A DNA stretch of 64,000 bases, from contig PYIU01000009.1 in assembly GCA_003415625.1 (NCBI GenBank), positions 620,001-684,000 on the forward strand, read 5' to 3'. Below are positions 12,566 to 24,468 of the stretch, piece by piece. The translations under genes and the position numbers were made by a program. Position 1 is the stretch's first letter. Every line of letters starts with the position of its first letter. The notes beneath the pieces are model-generated. The model was not told the DNA's origin, did not search any database, and worked only from the letters and a program-made list of their open reading frames with translations. This DNA is from Aquanectria penicillioides. Taxonomy: Eukaryota > Ascomycota > Sordariomycetes > Hypocreales > Nectriaceae.

Positions 12566-14893
12566 TTACCATGTTTCTAGGCTGTTTGTTGCACACAACG
12601 CACTTCGTTGTAAAGCTATCCAGAGGGCGAAGAAGTGAAGAGCCAGCAAGAGTAAACTCGTCCCTAGGCCCCAAGCTCGGGCACTGCCCTGACTCAGATG
12701 TCTTTGGTTTGTTCCGGTGACTGGCACAAGATTCGCGAGTTGTGGCAGGCCCAAATCTAAAGCAGCCACAGCCAGCAAGGGGATTCCGACTTCAGGATTG
12801 GCAATGAATGGCCAGCAAGGTCGAGTGAGAGAAGTGATTTTGACAATAAACAAACCCAGGCGGCCGAGGTAGGTGAGCAAAGGGAGATGGGGTCCCAGGC
12901 TCAGCATCACAGGATGGAAAACGGCGGTCAGCTTCCTCCACAAGGCACTAGGCGGGGAGGGCGGAGGCGGCATCAAGAGCGGGGGGCTGAATGATCCCCC
13001 ATCAGCTACTTGGGGTTGTTCATGGACGTCGTTGGACACTGGGGGACTACGGAATCCATCCTGACTGCGGGAGAGAACCATAGAGTGAGTAGCGCGGTGC
13101 CGAGGGCCGGCCGGAGGAGTGTGGTCCTGGCGAATGTTTGGCGTACTCATGGAGGGCGATTTGTCCCTATGGGTAGGCCTGGGCCATTGTTCGATGGCCT
13201 GAAATTTATCTGAGGAGCTATGGGGCTGTCGTTGCCGAGGGACTGTTGGACAGTAAGATCAAGGCTTGTCAAAACTTGAATATGGAGGGGCTCACCTGGA
13301 ATAGGGGTACTGGGAGCGGCAGGGGAATCCAAATTCTGGACCCTGTTCCCATTGAGACCGAGCGAAGGGGTCGGAACATGTTCTTCTCTGGAAGTCGAGT
13401 CGAAATTCAGCGATTCGCCTCTCATCGCCTTAAGCACTTCATTGGCGCTCGGGCGCTCGGCTGGGTTCAACGAGAGGAGCTTCTTCAAGAGCTGATATAG
13501 CTTGGAAGGAAGGTCAGGACGTAGTCGCCGTTCATCCTGGAAGCCTTGCCAGTGCGTGATCTCAGCCCTGAGTTCGTCTACATCCTCGAGTTCTTCTTGA
13601 ATGGCGTTGGCGCTTTGATAAGGTAATCTGCCAAAGCACATGAAGTATAAAATCATGCCCAAAGCAAAGACATCTGATTTTGTTGTGAAATTGCCATATC
13701 TTCCTGACGATGAATCCACCCGGAGCACCTCAGGGGCACAATAGGAGATGGTACCAGTGGTCCCAGAAGACTTGCGGACAACGTTCTCCTGTTGGACTTC
13801 GCCGAAATCGCTAATGAGACAGATGAGCTTTCCACCTTCGCGATGGAGCAGACAGTTGCTTGGCTTGAGATCGCGATGGATGTAGTTTGCCGCATGGAGG
13901 TAAGCCACACCTGAGGTGATGTCTTTAAAGAGGGTGTAAATTTCGTCAAACGAAAGCTGGCGGTTACCCGAGAACAGGTCTGCGGGAGGATCCAGTTGAC
14001 CTTTAGATCTCCTGCGCATCTGGGCCTTTAGTTCTTCCTTAGTCGCTTCTCGAGGTGCTCCGCCAACAATGTACTGGTGAAGATCGCCGCCATTACAATA
14101 TTGCTGGAGGATGAATGCGCAAGCCACACTAGGGCCGAAGCGTGTCAGTCTGACATCTTCGAGCCAGACATGACGGTACGAGACCAGGTTCGGATGGGAC
14201 AGCTTTGCGAGCAGCTCAACTTCGATGAGAACCTTCTCCAACCAGGCATGGTCGTCGCCGACGGGGACTCGTTTGCAAGCGAACTGGCCCAGGGCACAGC
14301 CGTCAATCTCGTGGCGGACCAACAGGACAACACCCTTGCCTCCCTTTCCCAGAACTCTCTCCTCGACGAAAAATGTATTAAAGTAGCCCGGGCTGAATGC
14401 ATCTCGGCGGATCCTGCTGCCTGTGATTGGGGCAACACCGGGAGTGCTGGATATAAACTCGGCATTCCCGTCTTGGATCTCCGGCGGAGGCGGCGCAGGC
14501 TGAGGTTCGGTACTGCTGGGGTCCACAAGAGCAGAGATGCGTCGAACGGGGCTTGGAGGCGAACGGTCGGGCGCAGATTCGGTATTAACGGCACGGAGCA
14601 TACGGAAGTAATCAGGGTCGACGTAGGAGTCGTGGCGGGTGCCAAAGGATCGGTCATAGGGCCGATCGGAGGGCGAGGAGGGGCGGCCGGTCAACGGCTG
14701 GTGGCACGTCGGACATTCTGAGATGCCTCTGATCTCCAGGCGATGGGAGGTCGAATCACGGACAACAATGGCGTTGTGGTGGCGGCTGGACGATTTGAGT
14801 GAGCAGAGTTGCAGGTGGAGTGGGACGATGAGGATGGATGACGTACAGGACAATTTCACGGCCCTCGTGGGGTTGGTAGGGAATCAGCGACAT
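12566..14893 (-). CDS. iks1: Ser/Thr protein kinase, Iks1-type, with C-terminal membrane segments
   Basis: Three exons on the minus strand: 14893-14847, 14785-13296 and 13242-12566 (introns 61 and 53 bp); the product is 737 aa. Exon 1 supplies MSLIPYQPHEGREIVL, which joins RHHNAIVVRDS as in the Iks1 family. A CPTCHQPL motif follows. The kinase domain (about 155-500) has a Gly-rich loop GKGGKGVV, catalytic Lys in FACKRV, HRDLKPSN, DFG in ISDFGEVQ, and APE in YCAPEVLR. The last intron is essential: without it the kinase stops at 13147. With it, the frame continues through a Pro/Ser-rich linker into about 130 hydrophobic residues with two or three membrane helices. Yeast IKS1 is a poorly characterised kinase. 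Localisation to an internal membrane is inference. Confidence 0.88.
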
Positions 14894-15750
14894 GGCGGCG
14901 GCGCGACGACAGCGGGGGCATCAACTTGAGACGCCAGCGCAGCCGTCATGATGCGGAGAAACGAGGAACAGATGTTGAATCCAGCGAGGACGAAAAGAGA
15001 TGCAAAGGGAGAGACTTCCCGCGGGCAGACGACGGGGTGGGACGGAATGTGATGGTGGTTGTGGACGAAGCTCGGGCTAGCTGCCCCGGTCAGATGTTTA
15101 AACTGGGCGTGTGATGGGTGATGGACACCTCGGCAACGTGGCAGGCCGCACCACAACGTCGGGAAAATAGGGCACGTTTGAGGAAGAGGAATATGACAGA
15201 TGGAGGTGCTGCATTTGAGGAACTTCAATTTAAGTAGGTGGGTTTCTTTGTGTGACAATTCAACCACCAACCCGAGGCAGATGCTGCACCCAAAACAAAG
15301 GAAAATGCTGACGCGAAAATCAATTGAAGCCACTGTGTTTGGCTAAATCTTGCATCATCTCGCCTTATTCAACCAATACATCTGCAGAAAACATAATGCA
15401 ATGCAGAACCATTGAGAATATCTATAAATAGACCTGGAAATATCGCATTTTTGTTGTAGTGAGTGTACTGCGTGCTGCAAAACGATAACCACTTGGATAT
15501 AAATGGTAGTTCTCTAGGGTAGCTAATTGCTTGATGAAGCTACCAATGATGATATGCATTGACAATTTCGTGACGCAGGGGCCTACGTACCTAGGCTAGT
15601 GGCCTTTTGTAGGCACCTACCTAGGTAGGTAGGTAGGCAGGTACGAATACAGGACCTGTCGCGTTATTGACTTATCCGCCCCAACTCGTTCGAGGCCGAA
15701 CTACGTCGACTTGTCAACTAAACCCCAAGACCAAATCATCCCCAGACACA
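14894..15750. promoter_or_regulatory. Divergent promoter region (kinase / Zn2Cys6 factor)
   Basis: 857 bp between divergent start codons. It contains a TATA-like stretch (tctataaatag) near 15420. Close to the Zn2Cys6 gene lies a dense set of TACCTAGG/TAGGTAGG repeats (15582-15644). No coding frame is supported. Confidence 0.5.
15582..15644 (+). repeat. TACCTAGGTAGG-type repeat cluster
   Basis: A short tandem of TAGG units with the palindrome CCTAGG occurring twice (near 15590 and 15620), ending about 105 bp upstream of the Zn2Cys6 start codon. Similar TACCTA/TAGGTA units recur at 29445-29460, 29760-29800 and 39795-39936. This could be a low-complexity promoter repeat or a binding site; function unknown. 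Confidence 0.6.
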
Positions 15751-16806
15751 ATGGCCGATCTTCGACAAGCTTGCGATCGTTGCCACGGGAAGAAGCTGAG
15801 ATGCCCGAAGCAGCCCGGGTCTATCGTCTGCGCCCGCTGCTCCAAAGCTAATGCGCCCTGCGTCTTCAGCCCTCCGTCCCGTTCACTTCGTGGGCCGGTT
15901 GGGGGATTGGGAGGAGGCCAGCAACAACACATGCCTCAGCAACCAGATGTTGCCAGCTTCGACTGGTCTTCTCTTCTGGAATTTGACCAGCTTTCAAATG
16001 GCGTGCCTGATAACAGCGCCGGCCAACCCCCAAACCCTTTCGCCATCACGCCGCCTGTGAGCGACAATGCCGAAAGCCAGGTGTCGTCTGGGGTTGATGA
16101 GTTGGCAAACCTGATGACCTCTCTGGATGCTCTTTACCATCGCTTTCCGTCTGCGCCAACCCAAAAGCACATTTCGGTTGACCAATTGAGGGAATTTACT
16201 ACAAACTCCACCACAAAACTCGACTTGCAGGCGACTATTGAGCACCTTCTCCAGCGCGGACAGGAACTCGGTGAGATATACCCGACAGTTCTCAAACGAG
16301 CAACACAGCACATCAGCAAACCATCAGAGAATGATTCATGCACCATTCCCAACTGCATACATCACCTGCATCAAATTCTTCGGCCTCGATCGCTCCCCGC
16401 ACTTGACCATTCCCTTTTGAACCTTCTTATTGCCAGCCACCTGAGGCTCATTGACATCCTCGAGAATCTCATGGATCACTCAAGAGTCTGCGCCCACCTT
16501 TTTGCAAAGCTTCCCAAGGAGAGAGAACCGGACTTTGACATCCCAAAAATTCGAATAGGCTCGTTTGTTGCCCCTAGGGATTCCTCTGCGTCCATCATGA
16601 TCACCATATTGGTGGAACTCCTGACTTCACTGAACATGAGGCGCCAAGAATTGGCCAGCTTGAGCACATCCGAAACAGACGGGACATCGATTGAATCTCG
16701 TGTTCTCATATTGCAGTGCGAGGCCCTTGGGCAGCGTCAAGAAGGGGCGCTCTCTGATCTAATTCAACTCCGCGACCAAATGTTCAGCCAGGGAGTGCTA
16801 AAATGA
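15751..16806 (+). CDS. Zn2Cys6 transcription factor, AflR-like
   Basis: Single exon, 351 aa. The N terminus holds a complete binuclear zinc cluster with Cys at residues 8, 11, 18, 27, 30 and 37 (spacing CX2CX6CX8CX2CX6C) and basic residues KKLRC between them. A Ser/Pro-rich linker follows, then a helical C-terminal region with ...CIHHLHQILRP..., IASHLRLIDILENL and a terminal LQCEALGQRQEGALSDLIQLRDQ. This layout resembles the short AflR-type regulators of secondary metabolism. I chose the ATG at 15751 because it puts the zinc cluster at the usual position; an upstream in-frame extension from 15667 has no ATG. No polyketide or NRPS core gene lies nearby, so its target is open. Its convergent neighbour is the secreted serine hydrolase. 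Confidence 0.87.
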   Translation: MADLRQACDRCHGKKLRCPKQPGSIVCARCSKANAPCVFSPPSRSLRGPVGGLGGGQQQHMPQQPDVASFDWSSLLEFDQLSNGVPDNSAGQPPNPFAITPPVSDNAESQVSSGVDELANLMTSLDALYHRFPSAPTQKHISVDQLREFTTNSTTKLDLQATIEHLLQRGQELGEIYPTVLKRATQHISKPSENDSCTIPNCIHHLHQILRPRSLPALDHSLLNLLIASHLRLIDILENLMDHSRVCAHLFAKLPKEREPDFDIPKIRIGSFVAPRDSSASIMITILVELLTSLNMRRQELASLSTSETDGTSIESRVLILQCEALGQRQEGALSDLIQLRDQMFSQGVLK

Positions 16807-16965
16807 GAGAAACGCAGAAGTGTGGGTATGCCTTGAATTGGTATACTCTATATCACTATCTACTCAGCATTCAATGTTGGTACATCGCCTTCGCCACCTC
16901 ATTCTGACCGGGGCCGTGTTTCTGGCCATACTCGCCAACTCTAATGGTTTGCATCTACGCCCGCT

Positions 16966-18799
16966 CTAATTTCCCCTTACAAACCATGTCAGAAGCACGT
17001 CTTCTCCCTCCATTCTGATATCTATTCCCAATTCGCTTGGGTGACCTTGAGCGTCAACCCGGAACTGGGCTCTATAGCACTCTACTGGCCGTCTGACGGT
17101 GGCAAAGTCGTCGTTGAAGAGCCACCCAATCCAGAAATCTCCGGACTTGTGCTCTAGGTGATACGAGACCTGCTTTCCAAAGTTACTCGCCTTCGCCGCT
17201 ACGAGACGGCAGCCATCCTCTATAATAGTTGGTGAAGCAGGCGAGTCGGAAGGATCCTCCCAGTCTACGCACTGGAGAGATACGGATATAGGCCCGTATC
17301 CAGGATGATAGTAGTCCCCAACATAATCCCTGAAGGGCACTGGGAGTGAGATCGGGGGAGATGGCACCGAAGGGTACATTCTGGTGGAGCAGTTGCCTAG
17401 GCGTTCTTGATATTGTACCTGTGTCTGGTTCCATCTTCGAGCCATTGTCAACATATTGGACATCCTCAACGCGATTTTGGGGGAAACCTATGCTCACCTC
17501 GCTTCCAAGTCTAGCCGATTGTTCTGATGAACACCAAAGTAATCATAGAGGGTCTTTGCGAGGATGGAATCGAGCGCAGGAATGCCCTCGCTATTAAGCA
17601 TGATGACGAAGCCAAAGTCCTTGCTTGGAACCATCATCATAATGGACATCATGCTATCTACCAAGCCAGAGTGCCACCACACTTGCTCGTCCTGGAAGAC
17701 GCTGCTGAACCAGCCGTATCCGTAGTAGATGGGGCCGGTGAAGAGCTCGTCTCCCTCTTCGGTGACTACGTGGGGGGACTTGAGCGCATGGTGCCCAATC
17801 TTGGAGATGGGTCCCGTTTCATGGAGCATGTGGCGCAAGTATCGAGACCAGTCCAGAACAGACGAGATGGCCAAGCCAGCTCCAGCGATGTTGGTTTCGT
17901 CTCGCCAAGGGATCTCGCCATACGACTCGGTATCGTTGTTCCAATAGTATGGATGGGCAAAGGAGTTGCGACTGGCGAGAGCGTCATCCGCGTGTAGATA
18001 TGTGCTGGACATGCCCATGGGATGCCATAGCCGGTCACGGAAGAAGTCGGCCAGAGTTGACTTGGATAGGGTCTCGACAACGTAGCCCATGGTACCGTAC
18101 ATCATGTTGTTGTATTCCCACGTGGAACGAGGCTCGTTCGACATGGGCAGGTAGCGCAACGAGCGAACCATGTTGGCGGAAGAGTTGAAAAACGGTCCGG
18201 CATAGTCATGTCGTGGATAGCCGGTACGGTGACAAAGGGCATCTCCAATGTTGACGTGGGCAGTTGCCCACTCGTCTGAGAGGACGAACTCGCCATGCAG
18301 GAGAGATGAAATTGGAGTGGACCATTGGATATCCGAGTATTTAGGGGACTCATCTACGAGGAGACTGAGTGCGGCAGCAGTAAATGACTTGGTCATGCTC
18401 CCACAGTAGAAGAGAGTTGCCGGTGTAACAGGGTCAGAGCCTACAGTGGCATATCCAAAGCCCTGGAGCAGGTATGGAGTTAGAAGGTCAAAATGAACAG
18501 GGGCAAAATGCCAACGCTAGTGTATATGTTGCTGATCGTACCTTTGTCCACGTCTTGTTCCCGTCAAGGATGGCCATGGCAAGGCCTGGGACATGCCAGC
18601 GGGCCATCTTATCACGAACATACTCCTCAAAGGCCTCATCGGCGATGGGGACGTCATCGTTGCCATAGCTAGCCGACGACGACGACGCCAAAGGCTGCTC
18701 GGGTTGCTGACCAAGAGGCTTCTGGTGTGAGGCTGCCTCGGCAAGGCCCGAAACGAGGTGAAGTCCAGCGAGGGACGCCCAAGAGGACAAGAGCCTCAT
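16966..18799 (-). CDS. Secreted serine beta-lactamase-like hydrolase (S12 family) with C-terminal DUF3471-like domain
   Basis: Three exons on the minus strand: 18799-18542, 18462-17498 and 17434-16966 (introns 79 and 63 bp); the product is 563 aa. The first ~22 residues form a signal peptide (MRLLSSWASLAGLHLVSGLAEA). The beta-lactamase/PBP fold shows the nucleophile motif S-M-T-K (Ser108, Lys111) right after the first splice, the Tyr motif YNN in TWEYNN, and a late HSG motif (WWHSGLVDS). The C-terminal exon has DYVGDYYHPGYGPISV, typical of the DUF3471/Pab87-like lipocalin-type domain that often follows these hydrolases. Family members act as esterases or D-amino-peptidases on unknown substrates. 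For the second intron I preferred the 63-bp version over a 33-bp one that also keeps frame. N-glycosylation sequons fit secretion. Confidence 0.86.
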
Positions 18800-21700
18800 G
18801 ATTAAGCATAACCCGTTGGGGTCTGACAGGATGCGCACCGACAGGTCGTGGCGCGAAACAGCGTTTCCGAGGGGCGTGGGCTGGAGACGAACACCAGGGT
18901 GGTTGTTCAACTTTGGGCAGTCGGGTCGGCTAGCAGACGGAGTTCGGTGCATTTTCTGCCGATGGCGGAGTTGGCGAGCACCAAGACTGCTGGCGGCCGA
19001 TGATGGGGAGCGATTTGCGGTCAATCATCAGGTCGGTTTTCTGCTTATCAGATCCTGGGGCCGCCGCTATCCCCACCAGTGAGAGGATGCCAACCAAAAG
19101 TCCGGGGGGTTGCTGTGGGCCATATTTAGGGGACTAATAAAGAGCGGCGAGGAAAGACAGTGGTAGTGGAATCGACAAGTGAATTTGGACGGGTTTCGAG
19201 CTTCAATATTCTCTGAGCACACAGGACCTAATTGTCCATCACCATCGTCAACAGCACTCACATCATGGCAACTTTGGTTTTACGACGCTCGGCTATCCGT
19301 AATGCCAGTTGGCGCAGTTCCTAGGTACCGGGTATATGTGCATGATCGGAATTGGCTTTTTTGGTGCGCACGCCAAGTTTGAGAGCTGACGGAACAAGCC
19401 ATGGTCATGCAGTGGCATGAATAAGAGTTATCACATGCATACAGTTTCTACAACGTTAAAATGGAACACACGCTCTCAGCGGTCTCAGCAACTCGAAACC
19501 GCAACCTCAACCGCAACCTCAACCGCAATCGCAACTGTTCATTTAACTGCGGGCCAACGGTCGCAACAGCAAGGGTCGCAGTCGCTAAAGCCGATGTTGG
19601 ATGTGACCCCAGACCCCACAACCAAGGAATCAGCCCTACATGTACCGTAGTAGGTACAGTAATTACGCGAGTACCCACGGGATATCTATCCTCCACGCTA
19701 TCTATGGAGCAACTTGATTACATGCACAGATCGAGATTGGCTGGACCATCGCCCGTCGGCCGTAGGCTAGGCTGAGCTTCATCTCTGCAGCCCGCATCCA
19801 GGGAGGCTCCGCGGGCGCGAAAGGAGCCCCATCTGGGCGGGGCTCGCTTGGGGGCAGGTGTCGCAGGCCCAGACATCGCTACGGCGGCAGACGCTCTAGA
19901 AGCACGCACGCCACGAGGCCGAATCCCTGGTTCGGGGTTTGCTTCTCTTGGCTTTGGCGGCTGATGAAGGCGAGTGAGACGCCCAGCCAAGAGTGCCGAC
20001 TTCCGTGCGCCACGGACATTAGCGGGGAATGGGGACCGGCGTTGGGGAGTCGGTCGGCCGAGAAGCACGACAACACTGCAACGGGCCTGGAGGCATGGGT
20101 GGTGGCCCCCGGCCCGTTGCAACCTGGGAAACTCAGCAAGCAGCTAGTTGACGAGGACGAGGACGAGGATGAGGACCGGGGTTCATCTTGATGTTCGCCC
20201 GACCACACCCTTCAATGTCGGCCTGGTTCCGTCCCATGGCACCCCTGGACGCTGATGAGCAACAACCCACCTCTTTCTGGTGCCCTCTGGGCATATCCTG
20301 ATGATTGCTGACCCTCCATGAAGCCATTGAGCCACATGGTGATGCAGTCTGCGCCAGAGGCCAATCGGGACGGCATCGTGGCCACAGAAGCCCAGCTGCA
20401 TTTGCGGACCCGGGGGGCTCGAGGTGTGTTTGTGTCCATGCGTGTGAGCGAGCGAGCCAGGGGCTCTTTGTCCCAAGTCCGGTCCAAACCAACCAGGAAA
20501 GGTTGGTCAGATTGACGGACTGTTGGAAGACCCCGGCGAGCAGGCTCATCACACTCGATTGTGAGAACCGAGAGTTGAGAATTGCTAGAACCACGGAGAG
20601 GCAGGGTGAAAACCCAAGCACCATTGCGTGCACACCCTGTTGCGAAGTCCGTACGGAGCGGAGTACCAGGGGCCCCAACGAGCGAACTTGTCCACGCCGT
20701 GGGCGGCGGCGGCGAAGAATTGTCATTTCTCTCATCATCTGTCCCCGTCTGACCCATTTCTTCTTTTCTTCTTCTTTCTCTTCGTTGCTTTGTCGACGCT
20801 GCCGTGCCGTCATCTTGCTCAATTGTTGTCGTCGTCGTCATTTGTTTCCAATATCCACCTCCAAGCCAGTCACTCTCCTCAACTCAGACAACAGGCCCTT
20901 CTCAACCCAACCATCCCTCCCCCCTTCGACACACCCCCGTTGCCGATTCACCCGTGAGGCCAAGCCACGCCAAAAGCCCCGAGCCCAGTCATAGCCGAGA
21001 CAAAAGAAAAAGACAGGACGAGACAGGGCATCGGGTAAATACCTAGAGGTGCAACCCAACGCCACACGCAAGCGCCCACGCCCACGGGTTGTGCGTTGCT
21101 GCGAGATCCCTGGATTAAGAAAAAAAAAAGAGGCAAGGCCTTGCAAGACCCAAAGGCTTGGTTCGGATCCGATCTTGATCTAAAATCTCCCTTTGGCCGT
21201 GTTCCCTTCATCTCAGGTTTCGTGTTCGCTTGTCGCCGTTGCGGTGTCGTACCACTCAGCTGCGCGACCCATACGACGACTGTTTTTGATTTTCGCTCCC
21301 CTTTCCGAGGCAAACTCAAGCCCAGCGGGTTTTCCCCGCTCTCGAGTTGCGATTAGCGGGTGCTCTTAGTGGAGTGCAACCCCAGACCCCGCTGGAGGCC
21401 GCAACACGCGACCCTTGCAAGGCCCAACCGCAGCGTCCTCTCAGGCGCTGGAGCTCCATTGACTAGCTACCGGTACTGCTGTGCGCCACTAGCGTCCAGC
21501 ACTTTCGCCCACTGGAAATTGGGATTTGGAGAGCCTGCGGGCCGAATTATCCTGGGGAACGCCACTACTGAGTCAAGCTTAACGGGAAGCTTTTACCCGA
21601 GACGGTACGTACCCTTTTCCTATTGTCTGTGACAGTTGATTCGGTCTCTGTGTCTTCGACTTCACGCGACCCAAGACTCGGAACTGCCCATCATGGCAAT

Positions 21701-21898
21701 GTGTTTGTGGCAACGTCAAGACAGGAAATCAATACTGCATTTTACGCTGCCCGTAATGGCGAGAACAACGACCATGTCTTTCCACGGAAGTGCGTCCATT
21801 ATGTTGTTTGCCAGAGCGATTGGGCAATTTTAAGAAACAGATTCGGGAAACTAACTCGCAACTTGTTCCTAAATGAATAGACACCACTTACAGCCACG
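18800..21898. other. Gene-poor intergenic region (3.1 kb) between divergent genes
   Basis: Several open frames exist on both strands (for example 20133-20841 minus), but they have skewed composition, no recognisable motif and extensive overlap with each other, so I do not call genes. Visible structures: a 12-bp tandem repeat (cgcaacctcaac) at 19500-19533, a gacgag-type repeat at 20150-20172, and a CT-rich tract at 20735-20830. The right end is the promoter and leader of the MFS gene. Confidence 0.4.
19500..19533 (+). repeat. Short tandem repeat, 12-bp unit
   Basis: The unit cgcaacctcaac occurs twice in tandem, followed by a degenerate third copy (cgcaatcgcaac). It is in intergenic DNA with no coding evidence. 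Confidence 0.7.
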
Positions 21899-23954
21899 AT
21901 GGCTCCCGACAACACTCATCATCAGGAAGATGGCCACAACACCTTGAGGCGTGAGCCAACGCGGGAGGAAAAGACCCGCGAGGCAATTGACGAGGGCCAC
22001 GACGCCGACATTCCTAGCAACATTGGATTTGTCCTCACCGAGGCCGAGGAACGCAAACGCAGGGCAAGCATCGCCAGCAGCCGCCGCGTGAGGAGGGCCA
22101 GCAGCACTGCTGGGGACCGCGAGAAGATCCACGCCGAGCTGGAGAAGAAAAGGAGCCACGAGCATAAGCCTAGCCTCGACAAGGAAGTAGCCGCCGGTGG
22201 TAGCCACGTGAAGAGTGAAACGGGAGAGGAGGATGCGGAAGCCGAGGACAATGAAGATGAGGACGACGATGACGATACCTCGGGCCACGCCAGCGACGTG
22301 GTTTGGTGGGAAAGCGACGACGACCCCCAAAACCCATACAACTGGGCTCGCTGGAGAAAGGTTCTCAATTGCGTCCTCGTCAGTTCCCTGACCTTTGTCA
22401 CACCCTTGGCGTCTTGTAAGTGTGCTGGTTTCTTTGTCTCCTCTCGCCCAACTAGCCCCTGCTGACGTACACCACCCTCCAACTAGCCATGTTCGCACCC
22501 GGTGTTCCAGAGCTCATGATTGAGTTCAAGAGTAGAAGCACAGAGCTTGCCTCCTTCTGCGTCTCTGTATACGTTCTGGGTTTCGCTGCGGGACCCATGA
22601 TCTTTGCCCCGTTGTCGGAACTGTACGGCCGCCAGATTGTCTATCACGGCTGCAATGTAGGCTTCATTGGTAAGCATCCACCCATGTGATAGCGATGGAG
22701 ACTAACCCATGCTGATTTGTTCCCTCTTTGGTAGTTTTCCTCATTGCTTGTGCCAAAGCGCCCACGCTCAGCGCTCTTATTGCCTTCCGTTTTTTCAGCG
22801 GCGTCTTCGGCTCTGCCCCCATCACCAACGGCGGCGGCACCATCGCCGACATGATCGTCCAGGAAAAGCGCGGCGCCGCCATGGCCAGTTTTGCCATCGG
22901 CCCTCTGCTCGGTCCCATCATTGGGCCTGTTGTCGGCGGCGTTGTTGCAGACTCCCTTGGCTGGCGCTGGGTGTTCTGGATCTTGGCCATCATTGCCGGC
23001 ACCCTCTCGTGCGTCTTCGCCGTCTTCTCTGGCGAGACATACGCTCCTGTTCTCTTGCAGAGGAAGACGCTGCGTCTTCGCAAGGAGACAGGCAATTACC
23101 GCCTGCGTTCCAAGCTCGATGCTGGTCTCAGCCCGTCCGACTACTTCAAGCGCGGCATCCTGCGGCCCTTCAAGATGCTGGTATTCTCCCCCATCTGCAT
23201 CATCTGCGGCCTCTACGTCGGTCTCGCGTACGCCTACCTCTACTTGATGTTCACCAGCCTAACGCCCTTGTTCATGCGCATCTATGGCTTCAGCACGATC
23301 AACTCTGGCCTGACCTTCCTCGGTCTCGGCGTTGGCAGCATGATTGGCGTTGCCTACTTTTCCGTGGCCAGTGATTCGTACATCAAGAAAAAGGCTGCCG
23401 AGGAAAAGAAGCGCGAGGCTGCGAATGTAGAGATCGATGGTGGAGAGACCGGTGGCGTAACGACGGACGACTCTGCTTCTGCTGTTAGTGGGCTGAAGCC
23501 CGAGTATAGATTGCCGCCTCTGAGGTTTGGCGCAATTTTCCTTCCCGCAGGCCTTTTCATCTACGGCTGGACTGCCGAGTACAAAGTCCACTGGATTGCC
23601 CCTATTATCGGCACTGCCGTCATTGGTGTTGGAAACTTGATTATCTTCATGGTATGTTGATGCTCACTTCCTGATAGCATGTGTACCCGCTGACTTGAAG
23701 CACAGTCCCTTCAAATGTATCTTGTCGACAGCTTCACCATCTACGCCGCCTCAGCCTTGGCGGCCAATGCTGTCATGCGATCCATCGCCGGTGCCGTCTT
23801 GCCCCTGGCTGGCCTTCCAATGTATGACAAGCTGGGCATGGGCTGGGGAAACAGTTTGCTGGGGTTCATCGCCGCTGCGCTGCTGCCAGCTCCGTGGCTG
23901 TTCATGAAGTACGGCGAGTATCTGAGGAAGAGGTTTGAGCTCAAGGACCTGTAA
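21899..23954 (+). CDS. MFS transporter, DHA1 drug/polyamine-H+ antiporter type
   Basis: Four exons: 21899-22415, 22487-22669, 22735-23651 and 23706-23954 (introns 71, 65 and 54 bp; phases 1, 1 and 0); the product is 621 aa. A ~145-residue hydrophilic N-terminal tail ends in an acidic run of Glu and Asp, then DPQNPYNWARWRK leads into TM1, as in Tpo1/Flu1-like exporters. Landmarks: GFAAGPMIFAPLSELYGRQ (motif A region), RFFSGVFGSAPITNGGGTIADM, GPLLGPIIGPVVGG (antiporter motif C, TM5), a charged central loop around residue 420, and the terminal GWGNSLLGFIAAALLPAPWLFMKYGEYLRKRFE. Twelve TM segments are expected. It probably exports drugs, polyamines or weak organic compounds across the plasma membrane. 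No cluster partner is evident. Confidence 0.92.
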
Positions 23955-24468
23955 AATAGAGGGGTGTAAGTTGTGTCTTAATTTGGCTGGGCTATTATTG
24001 TATTTAATTGTTGCTACTCGAGGCATTGTCGATGGGTCTGGGAAAATGTGCATAGAAAAACAGTTACATAAAACGAATTAAAAAGGTGCATGCGGAAAAT
24101 ACATCCCACTTACCCGTTTCTTACTCCAAGTTTAGTCGAAGGACTTCTGTTCTCGAAGCAGAAGTCTTGGAGGAAGAAAAAAAAATGAAGTCACATGTGG
24201 AAGAACAATGAACATTGAGATCAATCAATCGAAGGACGATTTATTTTTGGGTTCAATCATGTTGGTGGACTACACTACTCAAAAACCAACAAGCGCTCTA
24301 ATAAAGAAATACCTGCCACAACGCCAAAAATAGAACCCCTTACCTCGATACCTGAAGTCTACGCGTCATGAGCATATATGCCACTTGGCATATATTAGGA
24401 TTAGCAAGTGTTGGAACAAGTCCGCTTTGCGGGGAAAGGGGTTGTTAGTTGGGGATGACCTCCCGCAC
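23955..24468. other. Convergent intergenic: 3' ends of MFS gene and small Cys-rich gene
   Basis: About 510 bp, AT-rich, with A runs near 24175-24185. No coding frame; probably the two 3' UTRs. Confidence 0.5.

Noticed and set aside
17465..17497. 33-bp intron in the serine hydrolase gene
   Set aside because: It keeps frame but is shorter than normal fungal introns. A 63-bp intron (17435-17497) with a branch-point-like TTGAC also keeps frame and was preferred.
20133..20841. Overlapping minus-strand frames of 209 and 229 codons
   Set aside because: Two frames overlap each other and a plus-strand frame over the same bases. Composition is Arg/Ser/Pro-skewed and no motif supports any of them; mentioned only as a low-interest possibility.
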